The position numbers and the translations under genes were made by a program. The notes under the pieces are model-generated. The model did no database searches. It was given only the letters and a program-made list of their open reading frames with translations, and was not told where the DNA came from. Positions 22,421-31,436 of a stretch of 64,000 nt of DNA are shown piece after piece (the stretch's first letter is position 1; each line of letters opens with the position of its first letter). Location: the NCBI RefSeq assembly GCF_014643455.1, contig NZ_BMJM01000002.1:186406-250405 (forward strand), in the 5' to 3' direction. Origin of the DNA: Sandarakinorhabdus glacialis (GTDB taxonomy: Bacteria; Pseudomonadota; Alphaproteobacteria; Sphingomonadales; Sphingomonadaceae).

Positions 22421-23713
22421 TCAAAAGTCCAGGATGTGCATCATTACGGGGGCGTCGGTGACGGCGTCGCTGCGCTCCATCTGGGCGAGGCTGGCGAGGA
22501 CCTGGGCTTCGGTGGCGGTGTGGGTGACCATGACGACAAGGGCGTCGCCGGCCGACGAGTGGCCGCGCTGGAGCAGGCTTTCGATCGAGACGCCGTGATC
22601 GCGCAGCGCGGCGGTCAGTTCGGCGAGGACGCCGGGGCGGTCGGCGACGGTAAGGCGCAAATAATAACGGCCGCGGCGGGTGGCGGCGTCGGCGGGCGGC
22701 AGGGCGGTGAGCGATGCGACCGGCATGCCGAAGGCCGGGCCCTGTATGCCGCGCGCGATATCGATCAAATCTGCGACGACGGCGCTGGCGGTGGGGCCTT
22801 CGCCGGCACCGCGACCCTGGAAGAATAGCCGGCCGACGAAATCGCCCTCGGCAGCAACCGCGTTGAGAGCGCCGGATGCGGCGGCAAGTGGGTGACCGTG
22901 CGGGACGAGGGCGGGGTGGACGCGCTGGAACAGGGTGGCGCCGTCATGTTCGGCGAGGCCGACGAGCTTGATGCGGAAGCCGAGGGCGGCGGCCTGGTCG
23001 ATGTCGGCGAGCTCGACGGCGCGGATGCCCTGGACGGCAACGGCGGCGAAGTCGATGCGGGCGCCGAATGCTAGCGCGGCGAGGATCGACAGCTTGTGGG
23101 CGGTGTCGATGCCGTCGATGTCGAAGCTGGGGTCGGATTCGGCATAGCCGGCGGCCTGGGCCTCGGCGAGGACGACGGCAAAGTCGAGGCGTTCGGTTTC
23201 CATGCGGGTCAGGATGTAGTTGCAGGTGCCGTTGAGCAGGCCATAGACGCGGTTGATGCTGTTGGCGGCCATGCCTTCGCTGAGCGCCTTGATGACCGGG
23301 ATGCCGCCGGCGACTGCGGCTTCGTATTTGAGCGCGGCGCCTTTGGTTTCGGCGAGCTGCGCGAGGTCGAGGCCGTGATGGGCGAGCATGGCCTTGTTGG
23401 CGGTGACGAAGGATTTGCCGGCCTGGAGGGTGTGCCGCGCCAAGGTCAGGGCGGGGCCGTCGGAGCCGCCGACGAGTTCGACGACGACATCGACATCGTC
23501 GCGCTGGCTGAGCTCGGCAGCGTCGTCGACCCAGGTGTAAGACGACAGGTCGGCGCCGCGGTCACGGTTGCGGTCGCGGGCGGAGACGGCGGTGATGGTG
23601 ATCGGGCGGCCGGCGCGGCGGGCGATGAGATCGGCGTTCCGGGCGAGGAGCTTGACGACGCCGGCACCGACGTTGCCGAGACCGGCGAGGCCGATATTGA
23701 GGGGTTCTGGCAT
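22421..23713 (-). CDS. hom: Homoserine dehydrogenase
   Basis: A 430-residue enzyme. The NAD(P) loop is GLAGLGNVGAGVVKLL (about 8-23). The catalytic domain has YEAAVAGGIPVIKALSEG and LNGTCNYILTRM, with the key Lys and Asp/Glu residues of DxxAHKLSILA. The C-terminal ACT domain (RYYLRLTVADRPGVLAELTAAL) signals threonine feedback. It reduces aspartate semialdehyde to homoserine for methionine and threonine synthesis. The ATG at 23713 begins the conserved N-terminus. It lies downstream of a class I aminotransferase on the same strand, separated by 346 bases. Confidence 0.94.
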   Translation of the reverse strand: MPEPLNIGLAGLGNVGAGVVKLLARNADLIARRAGRPITITAVSARDRNRDRGADLSSYTWVDDAAELSQRDDVDVVVELVGGSDGPALTLARHTLQAGKSFVTANKAMLAHHGLDLAQLAETKGAALKYEAAVAGGIPVIKALSEGMAANSINRVYGLLNGTCNYILTRMETERLDFAVVLAEAQAAGYAESDPSFDIDGIDTAHKLSILAALAFGARIDFAAVAVQGIRAVELADIDQAAALGFRIKLVGLAEHDGATLFQRVHPALVPHGHPLAAASGALNAVAAEGDFVGRLFFQGRGAGEGPTASAVVADLIDIARGIQGPAFGMPVASLTALPPADAATRRGRYYLRLTVADRPGVLAELTAALRDHGVSIESLLQRGHSSAGDALVVMVTHTATEAQVLASLAQMERSDAVTDAPVMMHILDF

Positions 23714-23773
23714 TCTGGACTCCGGCCGAATATGCGAGGTTCTTCGCGGGGCCGGCGCGAAAGTGCAAGGGGG

Positions 23774-23828
23774 ACCCCTCACCCCGTTCGTAAAGACGCG
23801 ATTCGCCCGCTCCGTCCGGGGGCGGGGG
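23774..23828. repeat. Dispersed repeat family R4, degenerate copy
   Basis: It has the same outer CCCCTCACCCC and GTCCGGGGG arms, but the inner hairpin is eroded (CGTTCGTAAAGACGCG). Confidence 0.5.
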
Positions 23829-23994
23829 ACGTGGCGCGCGAATGTTTTTTGGCGTCGGGGTGTTTTTTGGAATATCCTGCGTTTAGAGTAGGTTGACCAC
23901 GAGAAGTTCACTGGGACGCGAGGCTCGATCCGCGTTGTTTAGCTTGATGACCTGTTGTAACCTGTTTGGTTAAATTGGTCAAGCTTGCGGAGCT

Positions 23995-24050
23995 TCCCCT
24001 CTCCCGGCTCGCGAAGGCGCGAGTCCGACCTCTCCCTCGAGGGGAGAGGT
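23995..24050. repeat. Dispersed repeat family R4, copy 3
   Basis: The inner hairpin is CTCGCGAAGGCGCGAG and the outer arms are CCCCTCTCC/GGGGAGAGG. It starts ten bases after the aminotransferase stop. Confidence 0.85.
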
Positions 24051-24059
24051 TAAGAGTGG

Positions 24060-25268
24060 CTAGTTTGCAGCTTTTGCGGGGGTGTTGACGCCCATCGATT
24101 GCAGGTATTTGCGGACATTGCGGGCGGCCTGGCGGATGCGGTGCTCGTTTTCGACAAGGGCGATGCGGACGAAGCCTTCGCCGTCCTCGCCATAGCCGAC
24201 ACCCGGGGCGACGGCGACGCCGGCGTGGGTGAGGAGCTGCTTGGAGAATTCGAGGCTGCCGAGGTGCTCGAGAGAGGGGGGCAGGGGCGCCCAGGCAAAC
24301 ATGGAGGCGCGCGGCGGGGGGATTTCCCAGCCCGAACGGCCGAAGCTTTCGACGAGGACGTCGCGGCGGCGGTGGTAGAGCTGGCGATTGCTTTCGACGC
24401 AGTCCTGCGGGCCGTTGATGGCGGCGACGGCAGCAGCCTGGATCGGGGTGAAGGCGCCGTAGTCGAGGTAGGATTTGACGCGGGTGAGGGCGGCGATGAG
24501 CGTCTTGTTGCCGACCGCGAAGCCGATGCGCCAGCCGGCCATCGAATAGGTTTTCGACATCGAGGTGAATTCGATGGCGACGTCCTTGGCGCCGGGCACC
24601 TGGAGGATCGACGGGGTCGGCTTGCCGTCGAAGTAGATCTCCGAATAGGCGAGGTCGGACAGCACCCAGAGTTGATGCTTCTTGGCGAATTCGACGACGC
24701 GTTCGTAGAAGGCAAGGTCGACGGTCTCGGCGGTCGGGTTGGATGGGTAGCCCATGACCAGCACCGAGGGCTTGGGCACGGTGAACTTCATCGCGCGCTC
24801 GAGCGATTCGAAATAGCGTTCGTCCGGAGTCGTTGGCACGCTGCGGATGGTGGCGCCGGCGATGATGAAGCCGAAGGTGTGGATCGGGTAGCTCGGGTTG
24901 GGGGCGAGCACGACGTCGCCGGGGGCGGTGATGGCTTGGGCGAGGTTGGCGAGGCCTTCCTTCGAGCCGAGGGTGACGACGACTTCGGTTTCGGGATCGA
25001 CGTCGACGCCGAAGCGACGCCCGTAATAGTTGGCCTGGGCCTTGCGCAGGCCGGGGATGCCCTTGGAAGCCGAATAGCCGTGCGCGTCGGGCTTGGCGGC
25101 GACTTCGGCGAGCTTGGCGATGACGTGCGCCGGTGGGGGCAAATCGGGGTTGCCCATGCCGAGATCGATGATGTCGTCGCCGCGGGCGCGGGCGGCGGCG
25201 CGCATCGAATTGACTTCCGCGATCACATAGGGCGGCAGGCGGCGGATGCGATAGAAATCGTCGTTCAT
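24060..25268 (-). CDS. Class I/II PLP aminotransferase (AlaC/DapL-like)
   Basis: A 402-residue fold-type I aminotransferase. Motifs are IDLGMGNPDLPPP (about 35-47), APNPSYPIHTFGF, SDLAYSEIYFDG, the PLP lysine in SMSKTYSMAGWRIG (about 238) and VRIALVENEHRIRQA near the end. It is close to alanine transaminase AlaC and LL-diaminopimelate aminotransferase. Placement ahead of homoserine dehydrogenase is common for the AlaC-like form. The start is ATG at 25268; an in-frame TTG two codons earlier is less likely. Confidence 0.88.
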   Translation of the reverse strand: MNDDFYRIRRLPPYVIAEVNSMRAAARARGDDIIDLGMGNPDLPPPAHVIAKLAEVAAKPDAHGYSASKGIPGLRKAQANYYGRRFGVDVDPETEVVVTLGSKEGLANLAQAITAPGDVVLAPNPSYPIHTFGFIIAGATIRSVPTTPDERYFESLERAMKFTVPKPSVLVMGYPSNPTAETVDLAFYERVVEFAKKHQLWVLSDLAYSEIYFDGKPTPSILQVPGAKDVAIEFTSMSKTYSMAGWRIGFAVGNKTLIAALTRVKSYLDYGAFTPIQAAAVAAINGPQDCVESNRQLYHRRRDVLVESFGRSGWEIPPPRASMFAWAPLPPSLEHLGSLEFSKQLLTHAGVAVAPGVGYGEDGEGFVRIALVENEHRIRQAARNVRKYLQSMGVNTPAKAAN

Positions 25269-25385
25269 ATTCAAGTCTTACCATCAGAAACGAAAAAGGA
25301 CGAGGTCCACTGGACCACCGCGAGATGCGGTTGGGCAAGCGGGCCTCGTCCTTCCCGCTCGCCGGACCCGGCGAAGCGGGCGACT

Positions 25386-25691
25386 TTATTTTTTCTTTCT
25401 GGCGGCGGCCGCGGGAGCCCGCGCGATATCGGGGGTCCAGACGCCGGCGGCGTCGCGCTTGTCGACCTGGGCACCGGTCATGGCGCGCGCTTCCTGCCTG
25501 GCCGTCTGCTGGCAGCCGTCGGTTACGGTCGCGCTGCACGGCGGCAGGGTCGGAGCGGCAGCAGGAGCGGCGGCGGCAGCGGCAGCAGGGGCAACGGCAG
25601 CAGGGGCAGGGGCAACGGGGGCAGCAGCGTCCTGCGCCAGCACCGGGGCCGCGATCAGGGCGGCGGCGATGATCATAAACTTCTTGATCAT
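25386..25691 (-). CDS. Small exported Ala/Pro-rich protein
   Basis: A 101-residue protein not matching a family I know. The N-terminus MIKKFMIIAAALIAAPVLAQ is a clear Sec signal peptide with cleavage after ALA or AQ. A low-complexity Ala/Pro stretch follows (about 22-50), then PPCSATVTDGCQQTARQEAR with two Cys that could form a disulfide, and a basic KKK end. GGAG lies about eight bases before the ATG at 25691. It is divergent from phaC. It is probably periplasmic or outer-surface. Confidence 0.7.
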   Translation of the reverse strand: MIKKFMIIAAALIAAPVLAQDAAAPVAPAPAAVAPAAAAAAAPAAAPTLPPCSATVTDGCQQTARQEARAMTGAQVDKRDAAGVWTPDIARAPAAAARKKK

Positions 25692-25862
25692 ATTGAATCT
25701 CCGTGTGGTCCCGGACGATACCGGCCGGGGCACATTAGCCAAAGCCCCGCGCATCCGAAAGAGGCGTATGAAAAGATGTTGCGTCGGCGGAATGCAAAAG
25801 ACGTTGGAACGTGGCGGCTTCGCGTCCAGAATGGCGGTAACGAATAGTCTTGGGAAATCGTG

Positions 25863-27659
25863 ATGGCCGAAATGCCGACAGAGCCGAAAGCGCCAGAGTC
25901 GAAAGCTCCGGAGCCGCAGGCGCTCCAGCAGTTCCAGCAATGGACCGACCTGGCGGGGCGGAGCCAGCAGCTGATGATGGAATTCTGGGCGAAGGAGCAT
26001 GACACGATGCCGGCGACCGATCCGCTCGGCATGATGGCGACGTGGCAGCGGGCGACGGCGGCGGCGTTGGCGGATCCGAAGAAGCTGCTCGATCTGCAGG
26101 CGCGCTACATGACCGATGCGATGGCGCTGTGGCAGTCGTTCGTGACGCCGGGGACGGCGAAAAGCCCGGTTGCCGAGGTGAAGGACAAAAGGTTCGCCGG
26201 CGAAGGCTGGCAGCAGGCGCCGGCGTTCGATTTCCTGCGCCAGTCTTATCTGCTGACATCGAGCTATGTGCTCGAGGCGACGGCCGGGATCGATGGGCTC
26301 GATGCCAAGGAAAAGGCGCGGGCGAATTTCCTGGTGAAGCAGTTCGTCGATGCGATGTCGCCATCGAACTTTGCGCTGACCAACCCCGAGGTGCTCAAAA
26401 AGACGGCCGAGAGTGGTGGGTCCAACCTGTTGAAGGGGCTGGAGCATCTGCTCGACGATCTGAAGGCCGGGCGGATGCGGATGACCGACGAGGACGCCTT
26501 CGAGGTCGGGCGCAACGTCGCGATCACGCCGGGCAAGGTGGTGTTCGAGAACCGGCTGTTCCAGTTGATCCAGTATGCGCCGACGACCGAAACCGTGTTG
26601 ACGACGCCGCTGCTGATCTTTCCGCCGTGGATCAACAAATTCTATATTCTCGATTTGACGGCGGAAAAGAGCTTCATTCGCTGGGCGGTCGAGCAGGGAC
26701 TGACGGTGTTCGTGGTGTCGTGGAAAAGCGCCGATGCGACGACTGCCGATGTGACGCTCGACCATTATGTCGGCGAGGGCCAGTTGACGGCACTCGATGC
26801 GGTGCTCGAGATCTGCGGGACGCCGAGCGCGCACACGATTGGGTATTGCGTGGCGGGGACGACGCTGGCGGCGACGCTGGCGGTGCTGCAGGCGCGCGGC
26901 CAGGCGGGCAAGGTGGCGACGGCGACCTTCTTCACGGCACAGGTCGACATGAGCGAGTGCGGTGATTTGGGCGTGTTCGTCGATGATGCGACGATGAGCA
27001 CGTTGGCCAAGCTCACGGCGGACAAGCCCTGGCTCGACGGGCGCAACATGGCGATGACCTTCAACATGCTGCGGTCGAACGATTTGATCTGGAGCTATGT
27101 GGTTAATAACTATTTGATGGGCAGGGACTATTTCCCGTTCGATTTGCTGTACTGGAACAGCGACGCGACCAATGTGCCGGCGCTTTGGCACCGGTCGTAT
27201 CTCGAGGACATCTACCGCGACAATCTGCTGGTGGTGCCGGGCGGGATCACCGTGCTCGGCGTGCCGATCGACCTTGGGACGGTTTCGACGCCGTCGTATA
27301 TCCAGGGCGGCAAGGAGGATCACATCGCGCCGGCGCGGTCTGCCTATAAATTGACGAGCCATTTTACCGGCGACAAGCGGTTCGTGCTGGCGGGGTCGGG
27401 GCATATCGCCGGGGTGGTCAATCCGCCGTCGCTGAAGAAGTACCAGTATTGGACGAGCGAGACGCTGCCGGCGCGGTTCGATGATTTCGTGGCCGGGGCT
27501 TTGGAGACCAAGGGTAGCTGGTGGCCGGACTGGATTGCGTGGTTGACGCCGCGATCGGGCGGGATGACCGCGCCGCGGCTGCCGGGCGAGGGCCGGGCGC
27601 AGGGCAAATATGCGGCGATCGAGGATGCGCCGGGGCGGTATGTGAAAGAGCGGATCTAG
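25863..27659 (+). CDS. phaC: Class I poly(3-hydroxyalkanoate) synthase
   Basis: A 598-residue PhaC. The N-terminal domain is the usual low-homology region. The alpha/beta-hydrolase core has the lipase-like box GYCVAG with the catalytic Cys near residue 324. The acid Asp is in GGKEDHIAP and the His in GSGHIAGVVNPP. The box ends in Ala where many relatives have GYCxGG. It polymerises hydroxyacyl-CoA into storage polyester on granules. ATG at 25863 follows TGGGAAA. No phaA, phaB, phasin or phaR gene is adjacent. Confidence 0.94.
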   Translation: MAEMPTEPKAPESKAPEPQALQQFQQWTDLAGRSQQLMMEFWAKEHDTMPATDPLGMMATWQRATAAALADPKKLLDLQARYMTDAMALWQSFVTPGTAKSPVAEVKDKRFAGEGWQQAPAFDFLRQSYLLTSSYVLEATAGIDGLDAKEKARANFLVKQFVDAMSPSNFALTNPEVLKKTAESGGSNLLKGLEHLLDDLKAGRMRMTDEDAFEVGRNVAITPGKVVFENRLFQLIQYAPTTETVLTTPLLIFPPWINKFYILDLTAEKSFIRWAVEQGLTVFVVSWKSADATTADVTLDHYVGEGQLTALDAVLEICGTPSAHTIGYCVAGTTLAATLAVLQARGQAGKVATATFFTAQVDMSECGDLGVFVDDATMSTLAKLTADKPWLDGRNMAMTFNMLRSNDLIWSYVVNNYLMGRDYFPFDLLYWNSDATNVPALWHRSYLEDIYRDNLLVVPGGITVLGVPIDLGTVSTPSYIQGGKEDHIAPARSAYKLTSHFTGDKRFVLAGSGHIAGVVNPPSLKKYQYWTSETLPARFDDFVAGALETKGSWWPDWIAWLTPRSGGMTAPRLPGEGRAQGKYAAIEDAPGRYVKERI

Positions 27660-27681
27660 TGCTTTTTACGGGAAGATGGAG

Positions 27682-27734
27682 ACCCCCACCCCGCTCGGCT
27701 GGGGCCGAGTCGCCCTCCCCGCAAGGGGCAGGGA
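27682..27734. repeat. Dispersed repeat family R4, copy 4 (variant)
   Basis: The inner hairpin is CTCGGCTGGGGCCGAG with arms ACCCCCACCCCG and CCCTCCCCGCAAGGGGCAGGG. It lies just after the phaC stop. Confidence 0.75.
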
Positions 27735-27741
27735 GTAGAGG

Positions 27742-28287
27742 GTGACTGTGTTTCGCGAGGCGATGCGGCGGGTGGTGACCGGGGACGATGCCGGTGGGCA
27801 GTCCGTGGTCATCCTCGACGGCGGGCCTTCGGTGTTCAGCGGCGATCCGGAACTGGGTGGGCTGTTCGAGATCTGGGAGGATTCGACGACGGCGACGCTC
27901 GACCCGCGGGTGCATGACGATCTGGGGACGACGCGCGCGGTCTTGGGGCCGCGGCCGGGCAATGTGCAGGTGCGCTGGTTCGTGGTGGCGCCGTTGCCGG
28001 AAGGCGTGCCGAAACCGCAGCTCGATGCCGTGGTGCGGGGGGTGTTTGCCGGGTTCGATGGCGAGCGGCACATCATCGACCAGACGCGGCATCCGGCGAT
28101 GCACGAGACGCATTCGATCGACGTGATCTGCCTGCTGCAGGGTGATGCGTCGCTGGTGCTCGAGGGCGGCGAGACGCGGATCAAGCCGGGCCAGGTGGTC
28201 ATCCAGCGCGGCACCAACCATGCGTGGGTGGCGCATGGTGGTCCGGCTTTGTTGCTGGCGGTGCTGATCGATCGGCCGATGGCCTAG
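27742..28287 (+). CDS. Cupin-domain protein
   Basis: A 181-residue protein whose C-terminal half is a single cupin: HPAMHETHSIDVICLLQGDASLVLEGGETRIKPGQVVIQRGTNHAW, with HxxxxH-like and His/Glu candidates for a metal. The N-terminal half (about 1-100) is a conserved-looking extension containing WEDSTTATLDP. Similar proteins are annotated as cupin 2 or as pectin-degradation/dioxygenase-like proteins. GTG at 27742 is the only start that keeps the whole domain. The function is unknown. Confidence 0.75.
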   Translation: MTVFREAMRRVVTGDDAGGQSVVILDGGPSVFSGDPELGGLFEIWEDSTTATLDPRVHDDLGTTRAVLGPRPGNVQVRWFVVAPLPEGVPKPQLDAVVRGVFAGFDGERHIIDQTRHPAMHETHSIDVICLLQGDASLVLEGGETRIKPGQVVIQRGTNHAWVAHGGPALLLAVLIDRPMA

Positions 28288-28288
28288 G

Positions 28289-29791
28289 TTATTCGGCGGC
28301 TTCGGCGAGCAAGGGGGCCTGTGCAGCGATGGCTGGCGCGGCGCGGGTGAATTTGAGTTCGCCGTCGTCGACCTTGCCGAAGCGGAGCTCCATTGTGTCG
28401 AGGGCGTAGTTGGCGGTGACCTTCCACGGCGCGCGGTTGCCCGAATTTGGCAGGGCGTCGGCGCCGCGTTGGACGTAGCCGGAGGACAGGTCCATCGACA
28501 GGCGTTCGGAGACGACGTCAGGGCCGGGGACGGGGGTGGCGATAACGGTGCCGGTCGATTTCATGTGGTTGAGGATGCGGCCGACGTAATAGGCGATGAG
28601 GTCCGAACGCAGCGTCCACGAGGCGTTGATATAGCCGAACGACACGGCGAGGTTGGGGATGTTGGAGAACATCATGCCCTTGTAGGACAGGCAGTCGCCA
28701 GGATTGACGGGCGTGCCGTCGACGCTGACCTTCATGCCGCCCAGCGCGATCAGCTTGAGACCGGTCGCGGTGATGATGACATCGGCGGGGAGGTGCTTGC
28801 CGGATTTGAGCTGGATGCCCGACGCGTCGAAACGGTCGATCACGTCGGTTTCGACCGAAGCGCTGCCGGACTTGATCGAGGCGAACAGGTCGGCATCGGG
28901 AACGAGGCAGAGGCGCTGGTCCCAGGGGTTATAGCTGGGGGTGAAGTGTTTCTCGACGTCGTAGTCGGGGCCGAGCTCGGCGCGGACACCGTCAATAATC
29001 TGGGCCTTGATCTTGGCGGGCCGGGTGCGGGTCAAATGGTAGAACAACATGCCGAGGCTGACGTTCTTGAAGCGGATCAGGCTGTAGGCGAGCTTGGCCG
29101 GCAGGATGTTGCGGAGCTTGTCGGCGATGGCGTCGTGGCCGGGGCGGCTGACGACATAGGTCGGCGAGCGTTGCAGCATGGTCACGTGCGCGGCGGTCTT
29201 GGCGAGGACGGGGACGAGGGTTACGGCGGTGGCGCCGCTGCCGATGATGACGACCTGCTTGCCGGTGAGGTCGAGGTTTTCGGGCCAGAATTGTGGGTGG
29301 ATGACCTGGCCGGCGAAGTCTGCCTGGCCGGCGAAATCGGGGGTGTGGCCCTCGGCGTAACTGTAGTAGCCGCTACACATGTAGAGGAAGTTGCAGGTGA
29401 TTTCAGTGCTGGTGCCGTCGGACTTCTCGGCGGTTACGGTCCAGCTGGCGGTCTCGGAAGACCAGGCGGCGGCGCGGACTTGGTGGCCGAAGCGGATGTG
29501 GCGCTCGATATCATGCTCGGCGGCCGCTTCGTGGATGTAGCTGCGGATGCTGGGGCCATCGGCGATGGCCTTGGCGGCGGTCCAGGGTTTGAACTTGTAG
29601 CCGAGAGTATACATGTCGCTGTCGGAACGGATGCCGGGGTAGCGGAACAGGTCCCAGGTGCCGCCGATGGCGTCTCGGCCCTCGAGAATGGCAAAGCTGC
29701 GATCCGGGGCGTCGTTCTGCAGGTGGATGGCGGCGCCAATGCCGGACAGGCCGGCGCCGACAATCAGCACGTCGAAATGATCTTGGGTCAT
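28289..29791 (-). CDS. Flavin-containing monooxygenase, Baeyer-Villiger type
   Basis: A 500-residue flavoprotein. The FAD site is LIVGAGLSGIGAAIHL (about 9-24). The Baeyer-Villiger fingerprint is FAGQVIHPQFWPE (FxGxxxHxxxWP, about 160-172). The NADP site is VVIIGSGATAVTLVP (about 180-194), followed by a late ATG motif (IITATGLKL). It inserts one oxygen from O2 into ketones or oxidises heteroatoms using NADPH. It is the only gene of its unit here, converging on the cupin gene (one base apart). Confidence 0.9.
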   Translation of the reverse strand: MTQDHFDVLIVGAGLSGIGAAIHLQNDAPDRSFAILEGRDAIGGTWDLFRYPGIRSDSDMYTLGYKFKPWTAAKAIADGPSIRSYIHEAAAEHDIERHIRFGHQVRAAAWSSETASWTVTAEKSDGTSTEITCNFLYMCSGYYSYAEGHTPDFAGQADFAGQVIHPQFWPENLDLTGKQVVIIGSGATAVTLVPVLAKTAAHVTMLQRSPTYVVSRPGHDAIADKLRNILPAKLAYSLIRFKNVSLGMLFYHLTRTRPAKIKAQIIDGVRAELGPDYDVEKHFTPSYNPWDQRLCLVPDADLFASIKSGSASVETDVIDRFDASGIQLKSGKHLPADVIITATGLKLIALGGMKVSVDGTPVNPGDCLSYKGMMFSNIPNLAVSFGYINASWTLRSDLIAYYVGRILNHMKSTGTVIATPVPGPDVVSERLSMDLSSGYVQRGADALPNSGNRAPWKVTANYALDTMELRFGKVDDGELKFTRAAPAIAAQAPLLAEAAE

Positions 29792-29886
29792 GACTCGCCT
29801 CCCCAGCGATTGATGGGCAGGTTAAGGTTTGGGGAGGGGGAGCGCAATGGGTTGGGGTGATAGGTGTGCTGTTGCGGGCGAGGGGG

Positions 29887-29943
29887 GACACCCCCACCCG
29901 CTCGCCGAAGGGCGAGTCGCCTCCCCCCCTCTAGGGGGAGGAC
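29887..29943. repeat. Dispersed repeat family R4, copy 5 (variant)
   Basis: The inner hairpin is CTCGCCGAAGGGCGAG; the outer segment CACCCCCACC is followed by CCTCCCCCCCTCTAGGGGGAGG. It is close in detail to the copy at 43351. Confidence 0.85.
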
Positions 29944-29951
29944 AAGGAGCG

Positions 29952-30476
29952 TTAGCGGCGCGGCATGCCTGGCATCTGGGGGGGAGGGCGGCGGTCGCGG
30001 TCGCGGCGGGGTAGCTGGGCCTGGTAGGCGAGGAGGCAATGTTCGGTGCAATAAGGGAAACCGGCTTGCGAAGCCTTGCCGCAGAAGTGGAAGTCAGCGT
30101 CGCCAGGGTGGCCGAGCGGCCATTTGCAGATTTTCTCGTTAAGATCGAGGAGCGTGGTGCGGGCGGCCTTGCCGGTGCGGACGGGCTTTTTGGCGACAAT
30201 CGGGCGCGGCGCGAGGGTCGCGGCGACCGCGGCGGGCGGGCTGTTGGGCGGGGGCGCGACCGGGGGCGCGGCGACTGCGGCCGGAGGTGCGACGACGCCG
30301 GGGTCCTCGCTGCCTTTGACGGGGGAGGGACGTGCCTCGAGCCCGAGACGATGGGCCTTGCCAATGACAGCGTTGCGGGTGACGCCTTCGCCGAGTTGTT
30401 CGGCGATCTGGCTGGCGGTCATGCCGCCTTCCCATCCGGCTTTGAGCTGGGCAATGCGTTCGTCGGTCCAGGCCAT
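29952..30476 (-). CDS. gcrA: GcrA cell-cycle regulator
   Basis: A 174-residue protein with the conserved GcrA N-terminal helix-turn-helix (MAWTDERIAQLKAGWEGGMT then NAVIGKAHRLGL, residues 1-46). A long Pro/Ala linker follows, then the C-terminal sigma-factor-binding part with CKWPLGHPGDADFHFCG and CTEHCLLAY. In alphaproteobacteria it activates methylation-dependent promoters with the housekeeping sigma factor and helps control CtrA. It is divergent from an ABC-2 permease. Confidence 0.93.
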   Translation of the reverse strand: MAWTDERIAQLKAGWEGGMTASQIAEQLGEGVTRNAVIGKAHRLGLEARPSPVKGSEDPGVVAPPAAVAAPPVAPPPNSPPAAVAATLAPRPIVAKKPVRTGKAARTTLLDLNEKICKWPLGHPGDADFHFCGKASQAGFPYCTEHCLLAYQAQLPRRDRDRRPPPQMPGMPRR

Positions 30477-30540
30477 CGTTTTTCGTCCCTGTTGCCGCGG
30501 CGGGTTGCAGTCCGCGGGGTCGCGGCATTAAAGCCGTCAT

Positions 30541-31371
30541 ATGCTGTCCCCCCCAAATCCTGAAGCCCGCCACCCCGAACCCGGTGTGGTGGTGATCGCC
30601 TCAGTCAACTGGCAAGGGTTGAAGACACTGTATCTGAAGGAGGTGCGCCGGTTTTTCAAGGTGCAGTTGCAGACGATCTGGGCGCCGGCGATCACCACGC
30701 TGTTGTTCCTTGTCATTTTTTCGATCGCGCTGGGCGGGCAGAAGGGTGATGTGCTCGGTGTGCCGTACGCCGATTTCCTCGGGCCGGGGCTGATCGTGAT
30801 GGGCATGATCCAGAACGCCTTTGCCAATTCGTCGTCGTCGCTGCTGGTGGCGAAGGTGCAGGGATCGATCATCGACGTGCTGATGCCGCCACTGTCGGCG
30901 GGCGAGTTGCTGGTGGCGTTCGTCGGCGGCGCGCTGACGCGGGCGTGGCTGGTCGGGATCGCGGTGTGGCTGGTGATGGCGATTGCGCCGGGTGTGGATG
31001 TGCCGATCGATAACATCTTCCTGGTGCTGTATTTCGGTACGATGGGGTCGATCATGCTCTCACTGCTCGGGGTGCTGACCGGGATCTGGGCCGACAAGTT
31101 CGATCACGCCGCGGCGGTGACCAACTTCGTCATTCAACCACTGACGCTGCTGTCGGGGACATTCTATGCCATCGACAAGATCAACCCGGTGATGGCGACG
31201 ATCAGCCATGCGAACCCGTTCTTTTACGTCATCGACGGATTTCGCAGCGGCTTTATCGGTGTGTCGGACGGATTGCTCGTGCAGGGCGCGGTCGTGCTGC
31301 TGGTGGTCGATGTCGTGCTGTGGCTGGTCTGTTACCGCGTGTTGCGCACCGGGTGGCGACTGAAGGCGTAA
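30541..31371 (+). CDS. ABC-2 type transporter permease
   Basis: A 276-residue inner-membrane permease with about six hydrophobic segments (first about residues 47-65, last about 250-266). ABC-2 features include ADFLGPGLIVMGMIQNAF and the PLTLLSGTFYAID segment. It resembles NodJ/DrrB-like exporters of polysaccharides, lipids or drugs. No ATP-binding subunit is encoded beside it in this window, so the partner must be elsewhere. ATG at 30541 was kept, though starts closer to VNWQGLK are possible. Confidence 0.85.
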   Translation: MLSPPNPEARHPEPGVVVIASVNWQGLKTLYLKEVRRFFKVQLQTIWAPAITTLLFLVIFSIALGGQKGDVLGVPYADFLGPGLIVMGMIQNAFANSSSSLLVAKVQGSIIDVLMPPLSAGELLVAFVGGALTRAWLVGIAVWLVMAIAPGVDVPIDNIFLVLYFGTMGSIMLSLLGVLTGIWADKFDHAAAVTNFVIQPLTLLSGTFYAIDKINPVMATISHANPFFYVIDGFRSGFIGVSDGLLVQGAVVLLVVDVVLWLVCYRVLRTGWRLKA

Positions 31372-31436
31372 CGTTATTATCAAGAGCGACCGGGTGATGG
31401 TCGTCGTTCCAGGCGTATGCGGATTAAGATGCATTT

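Larger units (their letters stand above)
23714..24059. other. 346-base intergenic region between aminotransferase and hom
   Basis: No gene is visible. It holds two R4-type repeats (23774-23828, degenerate; 23995-24050, good) and a direct repeat TGTTTTTTGG at 23843-23852 and 23861-23870. The hom promoter must lie here, but no convincing -35/-10 pair stands out. Confidence 0.6.

Noticed and set aside
19712-22828. A 1038-codon open frame antisense to recJ, glpX and hom
   Set aside because: It is a shadow of GC-rich codon bias. It spans three real genes on the other strand and has no family resemblance.
23843-23870. TGTTTTTTGG direct repeat before hom as a regulatory array
   Set aside because: There are only two copies, no palindrome and no link to a promoter. 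It may be chance in an AT-richer patch.
25386-27404. A 672-codon frame whose end is the small exported protein
   Set aside because: Only the last 101 codons have a signal peptide and a ribosome binding site. The rest is antisense to phaC.
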